Of a stretch of DNA of 64,000 nt, positions 29,093 through 41,600 are shown in pieces. Position 1 is the first letter of the stretch, and each line of letters starts with the position of its first letter. The position numbers and the translations under genes were made by a program. The notes under the pieces were generated by a model. The model saw nothing but the letters and a program-made list of their open reading frames with translations, had not been told where the DNA came from and did not search any database. The stretch spans positions 1 to 64,000 of the forward strand of contig CAZBTJ010000004.1 in assembly GCA_964494325.1 (NCBI GenBank), read 5' to 3'. Origin of the DNA: JAIPFM01 sp964494325. GTDB taxonomy: Bacteria > Planctomycetota > Phycisphaerae > Sedimentisphaerales > Anaerobacaceae.

Positions 29093-30127
29093 ATGCCTGG
29101 AGAATATCGTTTTTCATTTGGTCCCTGGAACATTCATGAAGGCAGCGATCCGTTTGGCCCCATGGTACGCAGTTCGATCACCTTTGCCAAAAAAATCAAG
29201 TTGTACAAGACCTTGGGATTTGACGGTGTTCAATTTCACGATGATGACGCCGTACCTGGCATGGATGACCTGACGAATGACCAGATTATCCAGAAAGCCA
29301 GGGAGGTCCGTACCCTGCTGGACGGAGAAGGACTGACTGCCGAATTTGTAGCCCCCCGCCTTTGGGAAGATGACAGGACAATCGATGGTGCCTATACCTC
29401 AAATGATCCTGCATGCCGCCAATACGCACGCGACCGCAGCCGTCGGTGCATTGATATTGCCGATGCCTTAAACACGAATCTCATCGTGCTCTGGCTGGCA
29501 CGCGAAGGCACCTATGTGCGTGAAGCCAAGGACAGCAAAGTGGCAGTAGACCGCCTGGTTGAAGCGATTAATGACATGCTGGACTACAATCCAAACATCA
29601 AGATTGCCATTGAACCCAAACCCAACGAACCCATGGACCATGCGTATATCCCCACCACAGGCCACGCCATGGCACTCGGCTATCTGACCCATGACCCCAG
29701 TCGCGTTGGCATCAACATTGAAACCGCCCATGCCATCCTGGCAGGCCTTGATCCCTCGGATGAAATGGGATACGCCCTGGCGTTCGACAAGCTGTATACA
29801 GTTCATCTCAATGATCAAAACGGTCTGAAATTTGACGAGGACCGGAGCTTTGGTGCCATCAATCTCCGCAGTGCATTCAATCAGGTACGTATACTGGAAA
29901 AACACAACTATGGCCAGCGAGGTGAGTTCATAGGACTTGACGTCAAGGCGATGCGCACCCAGAAGCAGGCCATGGCCACCAAACATCTGAGCAACAGCCG
30001 CACCATCTTCCTCAAGCTGGTGGATCTGGTACGCAGCCTGGACGAACAACAGGTCGAGGCACTCATCGCAGAACGTGACTATGAAGCACTGGAGATGCTC
30101 ATTGTCAGTCATCTTCTAGGTGGTTAG
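29093..30127 (+). CDS. Xylose-isomerase-like TIM-barrel protein
   Basis: A protein of 344 residues with the motifs of class I xylose isomerase: 'FSFGPWNIHEGSDPFGP' at the start, 'FHDDDAVP' (active-site His and Asp), 'IEPKPNEP' with metal-binding Glu near residue 182, 'INIETAHAILAG' with the second metal site near 218 and the 'HLNDQN' metal ligands near 241. It is shorter than typical XylA (about 385-440), lacking part of the C-terminal tail that makes the dimer arm. It could isomerise xylose or another aldose. Ribosome binding site AAAAGGAGA. Part of the sugar-utilisation series with the Gfo/Idh and GH43 genes. Confidence 0.85.
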   Translation: MPGEYRFSFGPWNIHEGSDPFGPMVRSSITFAKKIKLYKTLGFDGVQFHDDDAVPGMDDLTNDQIIQKAREVRTLLDGEGLTAEFVAPRLWEDDRTIDGAYTSNDPACRQYARDRSRRCIDIADALNTNLIVLWLAREGTYVREAKDSKVAVDRLVEAINDMLDYNPNIKIAIEPKPNEPMDHAYIPTTGHAMALGYLTHDPSRVGINIETAHAILAGLDPSDEMGYALAFDKLYTVHLNDQNGLKFDEDRSFGAINLRSAFNQVRILEKHNYGQRGEFIGLDVKAMRTQKQAMATKHLSNSRTIFLKLVDLVRSLDEQQVEALIAERDYEALEMLIVSHLLGG

Positions 30128-30226
30128 AGGCGGTATCATAAACAACGTGACATAGCGCCAAGACTTGGACTCCTTCCCAAGAGGGCCAGATCTTGGCGTT
30201 TGCTGAGCCCCAAAGGAGATACAGGT

Positions 30227-31192
30227 ATGATTCAACGAATTGTGATATTGACCATCCTCCTGGGCCTGTGCGGATGCAACGCAGCTCAGGTAGAAGCCCC
30301 CAAAGAACCCACCGCATATCTGTTTTCCTACTTCCTGGACAACGGCCAGAACGGTCTACATCTGGCCTGGAGCGAAGATGGCCTGACCTGGACCGCTTTA
30401 AAACAGGGTCAATCCTTTCTGGCCCCCAAGGTCGGCGGCAAGCTCATGCGTGACCCCTGCATCTGCACAGGCCCGGACGGTCAATTCCACATGGTCTGGA
30501 CCAGCAGCTGGCAGGACCGCGGCATTGGTGTAGCACACAGCAAAGATCTTTTAAACTGGTCTGACCAGGCCTTTGTCCCGGTCATGGGCCACGAACCCAC
30601 AGCCCACAATTGCTGGGCACCGGAAATTTATTACGACCCCCAAGAAAAAGAGTATATCATCTACTGGTCCACCACCATCCCGGGCCGCTTCCCCGAAACA
30701 GAAGCAGCTCAAGGCGACCGGGCAGGAAAGACCTTTTTGAATCACCGCATCTATTGCACCACGACCCAAGACTTCAAGACCTACACAAAAACACGGCTCT
30801 TCTACGACGACAACTTTAATGTCATTGATGCCACGATTGTCAAGGACAACAACCAGTATCTCCTGTTCGTCAAGGACGAGACCAAATCGCCAAAGGCCCA
30901 GAAGAACATCCGCCTGGCCATGGGCAAAAAAGCTCAAGGGCCCTACGGTCCCGCCTCCCCCCCCATCACCCCCAAGGGTCTCTGGGTTGAAGGCCCCACT
31001 GTGCTCAAGATCGAAGACAGCTGGTTTCTTTTCTACGATGCCTACACTGAGCATCACTACGCAGGCCTCAAATCCACAGACCTCAAGACCTGGGAAGAGG
31101 TCACTGATCAACTCCATTTCCCCAAGGGCACACGCCACGGCACCGCCTTTGAAGTGCCAGTGTCTGTATTGGAAAAACTGAAGGGTCGGTAG
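30227..31192 (+). CDS. GH43-type glycoside hydrolase lipoprotein
   Basis: A protein of 321 residues with a lipobox (LGLCGC; Cys near residue 17). The five-bladed propeller of glycoside hydrolase family 43/DUF377-like enzymes is indicated by the three expected acids: Asp in 'LMRDPCI', Asp in 'NVIDATIVKD' and the general-acid Glu in 'WVEGPTVLKI'. Family members release arabinose, xylose or related residues. The frame is open from 30200 but AAAGGAG stands before the ATG at 30227 and only that start gives a normal lipoprotein signal. It follows the isomerase gene by about 100 bases. Confidence 0.85.
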   Translation: MIQRIVILTILLGLCGCNAAQVEAPKEPTAYLFSYFLDNGQNGLHLAWSEDGLTWTALKQGQSFLAPKVGGKLMRDPCICTGPDGQFHMVWTSSWQDRGIGVAHSKDLLNWSDQAFVPVMGHEPTAHNCWAPEIYYDPQEKEYIIYWSTTIPGRFPETEAAQGDRAGKTFLNHRIYCTTTQDFKTYTKTRLFYDDNFNVIDATIVKDNNQYLLFVKDETKSPKAQKNIRLAMGKKAQGPYGPASPPITPKGLWVEGPTVLKIEDSWFLFYDAYTEHHYAGLKSTDLKTWEEVTDQLHFPKGTRHGTAFEVPVSVLEKLKGR

Positions 31193-31249
31193 TTGAAACA
31201 GGTTCGCTATTTCGTCACATAATACCGAATATTTGGATGGAGAAAGAAA

Positions 31250-32114
31250 ATGGGAACAGCACTGAAAGGATCCATTGTTTGGGTCGCGTTTCTTATTCTG
31301 ATATCAAGTGGCTCTATAGACACTCATGCCCAGGAGCAGACTGGTTCGACCCCTGCCAAGCAATCCAAATGGACATTGGTGTGGCAGGATGACTTTGTCA
31401 GCGACCAGCTTGATAACGCCCACTGGACACGCTGCACACGCGGTAATCCCGACTGGAAGAATACCATGTCGAATGATCCACGCCTGCTCAAAATCAAGGA
31501 CGGTGTGCTACAGCTTCGCGGGATTGTCAATGACACCCAGGACAAAGATCCAGCACCCAATTTGACCGCCGGAGTTTCGAGCAAGGGAAAGTTTTCTTTC
31601 CAATATGGCAAGGTTCAGATCCGAGCACGCTTCAAAAGTGCCCAGGGCGCGTGGCCGGCTCTCTGGATGCTGGGCGCTGAAAAGGGATGGCCCGCCAATG
31701 GCGAGATTGATCTGATGGAGCACTTAAACTTTGATCACAAGATCTATCAGACCTTACATTCCGAATACACGATCAAGATGGATAAAACCAATACACCGAA
31801 AAAAGGGAGGCACAGCGAAGATCAGTCGTGATGGATGGAACATCTATGGATGCGAGTGGGACACAGACAAGATTGTCTTTACCGTAAATGGCAAGCCGAC
31901 CCATATCTATCCGAGAGTCCCAGCACTCGGCGAAAAACAATGGCCATTCAATCAACCGTTCTACTTCATCCTTTCCATGCAGATCGGTGGTAACTGGGTC
32001 AATGGCTCAGGTCCCACCAATGCCGCCCACTATCCCGCTGACATGGAAATCGACTGGGTCCGTGTTTACAATCAAAAGAAACCGCCCAATCCACTCACAG
32101 ATACGGTCGATTGA
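31250..32114 (+). pseudogene. GH16 endoglucanase-like gene with +1 frameshift
   Basis: A secreted GH16 (laminarinase/agarase type) protein in two frames. The first frame, 31250-31831, has a signal peptide (VWVAFLILISSGS ... HAQ) and the catalytic ExDxxE motif as GEIDLME near residue 159. The second frame continues from about 31800 to 32114 with 'RDGWNIYGCEWDTDKIVF', 'YFILSMQIGGNW' and the final 'MEIDWVRVYNQ'. The junction is a run of six A followed by GGG at 31798-31806; removing one A joins both parts into about 287 residues of normal GH16 order. This is either a mutation, a contingency tract or an assembly error. All catalytic residues lie before the shift. Confidence 0.8.
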
Positions 32115-32165
32115 TGGGACTGTGAAAGTAGGAAGGTAGGAAGGTGTGAAGCGAGGAAGGTAAAA
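32115..32165 (+). repeat. Degenerate polypurine GAAGGTAG repeat
   Basis: A purine-rich stretch with the units GTAGGAAGGTAGGAAGGTG and GAAGCGAGGAAGG, the same family as at 19175-19250. It directly follows the GH16 gene. Confidence 0.6.
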
Positions 32166-32309
32166 CCACTTCGCTGTAAGCCAGTATGACAACTCACCCA
32201 GTCATCCGTATTATGTGCAGTAAATCATTGACAAAACAATAGAAACAGGAGGCAAAACAGGCATGAAGATATTCAACTCCACATAACGTAGAGCTTCACA
32301 TAACATTAC

Positions 32310-32329
32310 TTATGTTGAGCTCAACATAA
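32310..32329. repeat. 20-bp perfect palindrome (REP-like)
   Basis: TTATGTTGAGCTCAACATAA reads the same on both strands. A related imperfect dyad with GTAGAGCTTCAC at its centre lies at about 32282-32304. They sit at the broken end of a RAYT transposase fragment, and RAYTs are known to mobilise REP-like palindromes. Confidence 0.7.
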
Positions 32330-32512
32330 AATATGGTTACTGAGTGTAACGTAAGCATACAAACGCCACGCGCAACGCTGGCATGCTTGAAATAAACGCT
32401 GTTCAAACGCGTCTCTAGCCTCAGGAGTACCAAAGACAGGCTTGCGATAATTACCACGGTTCAACACGTGGTATACTGCACCAGGATATTCAACACGAAA
32501 ACTTCTGGCCAT
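32321..32512 (-). pseudogene. RAYT/IS200-like transposase, N-terminal fragment
   Basis: The first ~60 codons of a REP-associated tyrosine transposase (Y1_Tnp): 'ARSFRVEYPGAVYHVLNRGN' then 'RLFQACQRC' and 'YAYVTLSNHI'. In complete members the last segment reads AYVxMPNHxHL and carries the HUH metal site; here the frame stops right after the first His, and the Tyr-containing remainder (about 150-200 residues) is gone. The break coincides with the palindromes. Clearly a dead copy. The gap between it and the giant gene (32513-32635) is AT-rich and contains no gene. Confidence 0.85.
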
Positions 32513-32635
32513 AAGGGATCATTGTGGGAATAGTCGTGGGGATATCAAGACAAAAATGTTAATAATTACGGCATGACTCCTTTAGTGCCCTTTAGTGCCT
32601 CTTCTGTTTCTTACTAAGTCCTTTTTCTCCCCCTC

Positions 32636-35600
32636 TTAGTAGTGTCCAATTATCCAGCCATACTTCCATCCCTCTATATCCTTTGGCCGGTGTCTTATCT
32701 GAGGAAATCCTCCCAACTTACTCGATGCACATGTGCCATATGAAGTTGCACCATGGAGGGGATTTGACTTTCCTTTTCCATACAAGATTACTGGATATCT
32801 GTATTTATCGTATAAACCATCGAAGTCTCTTTTTGTGATTCTACCATCCTCATCTCCTCCCCAATTTTTCTTATCAACCTGATACCATAGGTTCATACAC
32901 TTATTAATTGTCCTGCCAATGCAGTTATATCCGCCAGTACAGATTGGGGGCTCCAAGCATGCCTCCAGAGGATTAAAATTCAAATAGGTAGCTACCATTA
33001 ATATAAGTCCCTGATATACAAGGATGGGCTTGCAATCATCATTAGGTCCCTGTGAACCACACTCGCCCCCACTTGGAAAATGCCTAGTCAATAAAAACGT
33101 CGATAGTAACAAGGCATATCCTATGAAGGCTATCTCTCCGCTTGGATCGCTGTTCATTACTGGGTTAACGTTTGCATACAAATACTTGTGAAGCGTCATT
33201 GGCTCCCAAATCAACCCCTCAAAGGAATCGCCTGTCAGGAAGCGACCGTTCTTCAAATTGTAATATCTGGCTCTTAGGTATATTAGGTTTGTACTAGCGT
33301 CATAATGCTCTCCGGCATATAGATAACCATTGATGGTTGAACCAACCCTATTCAATAGATTCCCGAATGCGTCGTATTCGTATGTGTCTGTGATACTCTG
33401 GACATTGTCTGTAAGTAATCGGGTAGACATTTGGCCGTCATAGTGGTAGCAACTCGTTCCCTCTGGACGTTTCATGCTAATTAGATCATAGCCAAAAACA
33501 TAACTAACCGTAGATCCATTGGTTGTCTCGACTAGAACCTGAGCATATGGCCGATTGCTGTCTACCAGGTATCGAGTTGTTATCCCAGAAACAGTTTTGC
33601 TTATCCGGATACCCTGTGAATTGTGAGTATAGACCACTTGTCCCGGTGTATCTCCTAACTGGATATCAGCAGAAACAAGCCTATTCTCATAATCATATGA
33701 ATAAGTATTGACGTTAGTTCCATCTGTCTTGCTCAAGGTGTTTCCATTATCGTCATAGGTATAGGTGTAGGTTGTGACACTGGGATCAGTTCCCGTAACA
33801 GTCACAATCTCTGTGATAAGACGATCGTTATCGTCATAGGTGTAGGTTGTAGTGATGGTTTGCGTCGGTTTCGTTTCAACCTTGGTCAAACGATTACCTA
33901 CGGCATCGTAGGTATAGTCAATGGTAGCAATCCCATCAACAGGATCATCAATACGTTCTTGTGTAAGCCGATACAGGGCATCGTAGGTATAGTCGACGGT
34001 TCTACCGGTGTTCTCCACCACACGTGTCTTGTTGCCGGCTGGACCCAAAGTGTAGGTATAACTTGCAAGTAGAGATCCATCTGATTTTCTGTGAACGATT
34101 TCTATGGGACGATTCAAGCTATCATAGCTGTATTCAGTATAGGTTCCATTGGGATACTCCACTTTGATATGGTTGCCAACCGAATTGTAGCTGTACACAG
34201 TGATACCACCATCTGGGTCTGTCACGGTTTCTAATAGATTGGCTCCATTATAGGTATAGGCTGTTGATCCAGCCGAGGTGGTGACCGAAGTGCGGTTGCC
34301 CTTGGCATCATAGGTATAGGCTATGGTACTGCCATCCGGATCGGTTCTCTGTATCAAACGATCCATAACATCGTATTCGTAGGAGGTGATTTGCCCTTCG
34401 CTCGTGGTATCTGAGGCCACTTTCCCTATCACAGTATAAGTGAAGCGAATCCAGGTTCCATCGGGATATGACTTTTGCACTAAGCGATTGTTGATATCGT
34501 ATTCATAGGTGATCGCATTGGCGTTGAAGTCTGTCTTGGAGATCAGGTTTCCTAACGCATCATAGTCCATGGTTTCAACGTGACCTAAAGGCAATTGACG
34601 TGCTGTAGGCAATCCAAAGAGGTTAAAATCAAAAGAGGTCGTGTTCCCATTGGCATCTGTTTGGGTAATGCGATTACCCATTTCGTTGTACGCATACTCC
34701 GTACGGCCGCCAAGTGCATCGATGACAACCGTGAGATCTTGAGCGGGCGTGGTGCTGGTGATCTCAAGGGAGTCACGGTATACAAATTGGGTTGTGATAC
34801 CTGCCTGGTCGATTTCCGCGGTCTTCTGGCCGAGATCGTTATAGATGACCGTCGTGAATGTACCATCCGGATAGATGGTCTTCACTAGTTGATTGAGTGC
34901 GTTGTATTGGAACTGGGTCGTATTGCCAAGAGCGTCTGTTTCGCTGATCTTGTTCCCATTGTTATCATGGGTGTATTCAATTCTACAGCCTAAGGGACAG
35001 ATAAAGGCAGTCTGCCTTCCTCCTGCATCGTATTCATATACGTATTTGTTCCCAAGTTGATCGGTCCTGCTGATCACCCGCCCGGCAGGATCATATTCCG
35101 TTTCCGTTGCTGCGCCATCGGGATAAACGGCTCGAATCAAATTGCCATTGGCATCATATTCGTATTGGGTGGTCCTGCCTGCTCGATCCGTGCTACTGAT
35201 GCGGCGGTTCTTGGCATCATAGGCACTTGTCTCTTGAGTACCGTCTGGATAGATCGTTGTGACGAGGTTCCCGTTGGCATCATAGAGGTACTCCGTTCGA
35301 TTCCCAAGTGGATCAATCGTTGCGGATCGTTTGCCTTGAGAATTGTATTCAATACGTCTGATATTCCCCTGGGCATCAATGATTTGAACAGGCTTATTCT
35401 TGGCATTATAGGTGTGCTGCACAGTACTCGTTTCCGTACCTGCCCAGGTTGTTACGGACCGGGTATCGGTAAGACGGTTGCCATTCCCATCGTTGATAAA
35501 AACAAGGTCATTGCCCAAGGAATCCGTATGGCCGGATAAATTACCGTAGGCGTCATAATAATAGGTTTTGACCTGACCCAAGGGATTCGTGTCCGTGACA

Positions 35601-38600
35601 AGCTGGCCTTGATCGTCATAGTCCCACGCACTCGTATAGCCCAGGGCATTGGTCTTACTTGTCAGGTTTCCTTCCGTATCGTAGGTGTTCGTAGTTGAAT
35701 AACCTAGAGCATCGGTCTCGGTTAGAATATTTCCATCGGAATCATAAGTGGACGTAGTGGTGTTTCCCAGGGGATCAGTCTCTGATAGTGTATTTCCTTG
35801 AGCATCGTATGTATAGGTGGTTGTATTGCCATTGAAATCGGTGATGGCTGTCTCTTTATCCGGATTGTTGGGATCTTCGTAAGCGTAGTGTTTTTCACCG
35901 CCAAGGGGATCAACCTCACGCGTAACATTACCGCGATCATCGTAATACAGTTCCGTCACGTTACCGAGGACATCGGTTTGCGTACCCATCAAAGCAGCAG
36001 TGTCAAAATCCTGTTGGCTTACATTGCCCAAAGCGTCGGTGCCGGAAGAAAGACGCCCGTCGTCATCAAATTCAGCTTTAAATACACGTGTACCTTCAGC
36101 ATCGTAGAGAGCATCCAGGAAATGAGCAGGATCGACAAGGTACTCATAGGTCATGGTTTCATCGAGCTGATTGGTGAAACCAATCAAGTCACCGTGAGAG
36201 TCGTAGGTGTATTTGACAGAGCTATCGCTCGTATCAATAATTTCTACGATGCGTCCCTGGGGATCGCGGATCAGATCGATTTGGGCACCCGTCGAATGCG
36301 TGATCGCGTCAGGGGTAAATCTCACTACGTTGTCATTGCGGTCGGTTATCTTTTTGAGGCCATTGCCTTGGATGTAGTCGTATTTGGTGCCGTCCTGCAT
36401 GGTCAGAACATAGTTTGATGGATTCCAGTTGCCGTCCAGGGCGTCAATGATGCGGCCGAATATGCCACCACGGAAATAGGAGCCATCCTTGACGGTCAGT
36501 TTTTCATAAACACCGGGATCTGGCTTAAATGCCGGTATGTAGGTGCTACCTAGATAACCGATCAACGAGACGCTGTGTCTAAATGTTGGCTCATAGGTAA
36601 AGCCAACACGACGCCCGTCGGGTGTGGTCAGGTAAACTCGGTCACCGGTCTGCATTTCTTCGCCTTCGGGGGTTGTTTCACCGATGTTGGCATCGGCAAA
36701 GCCCAGGGACCAACCGTAGCCAAAGTCGCCCTGGTTATTTGCTTGCAGGGTATCGTAGGTTCGGTTGATGGTAATGGGGATGCCTACCAAGGGGACCGAC
36801 ATGTCCGTCACAGTGAAGGCGAAATTGCCGAGTTTGGCATTGCCGGAGACACCAAAGGCCAGGGGTTCGACCCAGCCGGCACCGTTGAGATCGTAGGCGG
36901 TGACACGGAGAACATAGGCGTCGTTGGCCAGGACGGTGGGATCAAATGTGACGACAGTCTCCTGGTCTACGGGTTCGGTGCCTTCGGCCAGGAGGACGTA
37001 GTCCGGATCGTCGGCACCGAGGTTGGCGATGTTGACCTTATTTGCTGGGGCGTATTCCACCTTCCAGTAGGCGAGGTTCTCGTCCTGGACGCTGATGACG
37101 ATGTCCGTGAGATAGGTGATCATGGCCTGGTTTTCTGGGCTATGGATAGTCACCACAGGATGCATATTGTCTGAGGGATCAAAGACCCGCACCTGGCGAA
37201 TGTTGCTGAGGCCCTCATTGCCGGAGAGATCCGTGGCCCGGGCCACTACGTCCGAGAGGCCCGGTGTATCAAAGGTAATTTCCGTTTCGTAGAGGTTGCC
37301 ATTGGGCGTCAGGGCATGTTCCTGACCATCGATCAGGAGCACAACTGGACCGAGGCCGACATTGTCGGTAACACGGACCTGGAAGCTGAGAGATTCGCCG
37401 GGATTCACCAGATTACTGCTGGCCAGCAGGATGAGCGACGGCACCAGGGTATCTTGGGCCACGGTCATGGTGAAGCTCTGCTGGGCGCTGGCACCATAGG
37501 GGTCGGTAACCTCTACGGTGACTTGATGATCGCCGCGATCCAGGTGGGTGGTCTCCCATTGAATCTGGCCCAGTTCATTGATGCTCATTCCGGCCGGGGC
37601 CGTGGTAAGCCGATAGACAACGCTGGTGTCATCCGGATCGTCTACCAGGACTTGGTAGCGATAGGTGAGGCCCTCAGTGACACTGGGAATGGGATTGGAG
37701 ATAATGGTTGGCGCCTGGTTGGCACGAACCGTGAGCGTGTATTGCTGCTGCCCCCCTGCTCCCTGCGTGTCAAGGGCAGCGATCTTGACCGTGTGCGTGC
37801 CCATCTGGTCCAGGGTGGGTGCCCAATCGATCTGGCCAGCGGCCCGGTCAATGGTCATGCCAGTGGGTGCTTCCAGCAGATAGTATTCGACAACGCCCCC
37901 TTCTGGATCGGTGGCCGTTACCTTGTATTGGTAAGGTGTGGTTTCCTTGGCAAACAACCGGGGTGTGCTGGTAATAACCGGGGCCTGGTTGATGGCATCG
38001 GAGGTCACGACCACGGTATAGTCCTGAGTATCGCCGCCGCCATAGGCATCCGTGACCTGGACGGAGACATTGATACTGCCGACCTGAACGTTGGTAGGCG
38101 TCCAGGCGATCAGGCCGGTTTCCGGATTCACTGCCATGCCAGTGGGTGCTTCAGTCAGGGCGAAGCTGAGGGAATCGCCTTCCACGTCATGGGCGCGAAC
38201 TGCGTAGGTATAGGGCTGGTCCACAAAGGCCTGGGTATTGGCTGCAGAGAAGATCTGCGGGGCCAGGTTCGAACTACGTACCCTAATGCTAAAGGTCTGC
38301 TGAGCTGTAGCCCCTAATGGATCGGTGACCTCGACTGTGACGGTGTTTTCTCCCAGTTGATCAATGGTGGGCGACCAGCGCAGGGTGCCGAGTTCTTTGT
38401 TCAGGGACATGCCTCTGGGTGCCGCAACCAGGGACCAGGTTAAAGGATCGCCGTCTGCATCATCGGCGCTCATGTCATAGGCATACATTTGGCCAACGAC
38501 CGCCGCGTCTCCAGCCTGGGAGGTGATGATGGGGGCCGCGTTGCTGTTGCTGTTGGTGACTTGGATCACAAAGCTCTGTTGAGCCAAACCGCCGCGTCCG

Positions 38601-41600
38601 TCGCTGACCTGCACCTGGGTTTGGTGTTCACCAAACTGAGCATTGGTCGGTGTCCACAGTACGACACCTGTTTGAGCATCCACGCTCATGTTGGCGGGGC
38701 CGTTAAGCAGACCGTAGGTCAGGGGATCGCCATTGGGATCCCAGGCCTGGATCTGGTAGGGATAAGTCGTACCCAGACGCACTCGGGTACGCGGTGAAGA
38801 TGTGATCACCGGAGCGTCATTCGGGGCGACGGCCACAACTACCAGGTCGTAAGCCTGGAGGGACTCAGCACCGCGCTGATCAGTGGCTGAGACAATCACC
38901 TCGTGAATGCCGAGATCAATTGTCTGGGCTGTCCAGGTAATCAGGCCGGTGTTCGCATCAATGGTCAAACCATCCGGGGCCTTGGACAATCCGTACATAA
39001 TCATCTGCTCTTCCGGATCCTGGGCCTGGACCTGGTACTGATAGGGCAGATCCACAATGGCCTGGCCATTGGGTGTAGACACGATTACTGGCGGGATGTT
39101 GGGGGACTCTACCAGGATCTGCCAGGCTTGCAGGTCCACGCCGCCGTTGCCGTCTTGTACGCGGAGGATGACATTGTGCGTACCCAACTGATGGGCGCGA
39201 GGGATCCAGACCACGGCACTTGCCTGCGCGTCGATGGCCATGCCAGTAGGCGCCACCACCAGATCGAATGTCAGGTCGTCGTCGTTGAGGTCAAAGGCAT
39301 CGGCGTCATACAGATAGAGCTGATGGGTCAAGGCAGTCGTGCCTGGCTCGGTTAGAATCTCTGGCGCGACATTGGGGACCGTGTAGGTGCCGGGTGTGTT
39401 GCCAAAGTCAAGACCGTTAACGATCTCATCGTCACCAATAGTGATCTCGTGAATGCCGGTTCCAGGATCAGTAAGCAGCCAACCATCCTGACGTTCCAGG
39501 GCCAGCCTGTATGTACCGGCTGTCAGGCCTTCAAATACGTAACGCCCATTGGCATCAGTGGTGGTCCAGGGTTCCGTGCCATCCCGGTAGCCATTTTGGT
39601 TGTGATCCAGGTAGACGACCCAGCCTGCGAGTGTGTCTTCACGTTGCTCAGCAGGGATGTCCCAGGTAAAGGCCATGAAGTGGGGGGCGGAGGTTAGGTC
39701 TCCGGTTATAAAGTCCCGGATGTATTCACCTGTGATACCATCGTATTCCTGAATGACCCCGTGGCCATCAGTCGTGTCTTGGCCCGCTATGTAGAGCTGT
39801 CCATCGGGGCCCCAAGCCAACTTAGAACCGTTCAGATTATGGTATCCCGATGGATTTAGGTGGCCAAGAAAGGCACCGGTTTGACCATCTAAACGGCTGG
39901 CATAATTACCATTGGTTACATAGGCATCGCCGTCCGGCCCCCAGGCCATATCAAAAGAACGAGACAAGTTTGCCAAAAGTCCCATGTAGGCGCCTGTTTC
40001 GCCATTGTATTTCAGGATATAGCCATAGGGCTGGCCCGCGTTGGCCGTCCATATATCGCCATTTTGATCGAAGAGAATCCCCACAGGATTACTGATGGGT
40101 CCACCATTTGCGAAGACACCCAGGTATTCGCCGGTTGTCCCGTCAAAATGCAGGACTGCGTCCAATGATTGGCTCGTTGCATAGAAGTTACCATCTGGTC
40201 CCGCGATAAACTTGGAGATCCGAGTTGTCGTAGGACGATCGTCAAAGGTAGCGAGTTTCTCTATCAGCTCTCCCGTCACAGGATCAAAACGACAAAGACG
40301 AGCATTCGTCGTGTTTCTGTTCTCTACCGCGTAGATACTCCCGTCTTGCCCAATAAACGGCCTGGCAGCGTCACTGATGTCCAGGGCCTCAATGAGAGAA
40401 CCCGCACGTCCATCGTACCGCAAGATTTGGAAATTTGAATTATCGGAAGAGATTAGATCAGCGCCATGTTGCCAGATTCCATCCTGATCAAGATCATTGA
40501 AGACAGTTCCCTGCACGGAGCTGGAGCCAGACACATCCACGGCAAAATCAACATTGTAAACCGTGCCTTCGTGGCCGACCGTGACTTCCTGTGTCGGTGT
40601 TATGGCTTTGGCATGCTGCCAGCCTTCCGGGGCTTCCTGGGCAATATAGTAGGTGCCTGCGGCCACGCCTTCAAAGATATAGCGACCCTTTTCGTCGGTT
40701 GTGGTCCATCGTTCACCGTCATCCCGGCGTCCATTGCGGTTGTGATCCATGTACACGATCCAGCCAGCTAAGGTGTCTTCACGCTCTGCTTCGGGAATGT
40801 CCGGAGTAAAGACCATGAAGGAGGGAGAGGACAGGGCATCCTCAAGGACGAACTCTTGAATAAACGCACCGGTGAGTCCATTGTATTCATCAATGACACC
40901 ATTTTGGTCTTGGTTGATTCCGTTTACATAGATGTTACCATCCGGGCCCACGGCTATGGTTCCACTCCAATTATACCCTGCACGTCTGCTGGTAAAACGC
41001 CCCATGTTGGCACCTGTGTTACCGTTGAGGCGGTACACGTAGCCGCTGTCAGTGACATAGGCATTCCCATCGGAGCCCCAAGCCATGTCAAACGTGTGGC
41101 CCAAATCTGCCAGTTGCCCGATGTACTCACCGGTTTGACCGTTGAATTTCAATATCACACCATAGGGTGAGGCCACATTACAGGTCCAGAGATCACCATT
41201 GCTATCAAAGAGCATACCAACCGGATTGTTCATGTTACTTGACTGGGCAAAGAGTCCCAGGTACTCACCTGTGGTACCGTCGAATTTTCCAATGGCGTCC
41301 AGCGGCTGACTACTGCCATAGAAATCGCCGTCTGGCCCCTGTATGATCTTGCTGAAGGCCGTTCCCCTATCATCAAAGAAGGCGAGCTTCTCAATGAGTT
41401 CCCCAGTGTGGGGATCATAACGACAGATCCGTGCAGCAGCCGTCCTTCTCGCCTCAACCAGGTACAGGTATCCGTCTTCACCTACAAAGGGATTGCCCCC
41501 TCTGGATTCTTGGATCACATCAATGAGTGACCCAGTATGTCCATTATAGCGTGTGGTACGTCCGTAGCCCCAATTATAAGAGACCAGATCTGCACCACGA

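Noticed and set aside
31795..31810. Programmed -1 frameshift at A6G in the GH16 gene
   Set aside because: Joining the two parts needs a +1 shift (or loss of one A), not -1, and no stimulatory structure is obvious.
32513..32635. Immunity gene for the RHS tip
   Set aside because: Only 123 AT-rich bases without an open frame separate the giant gene from the RAYT scar.
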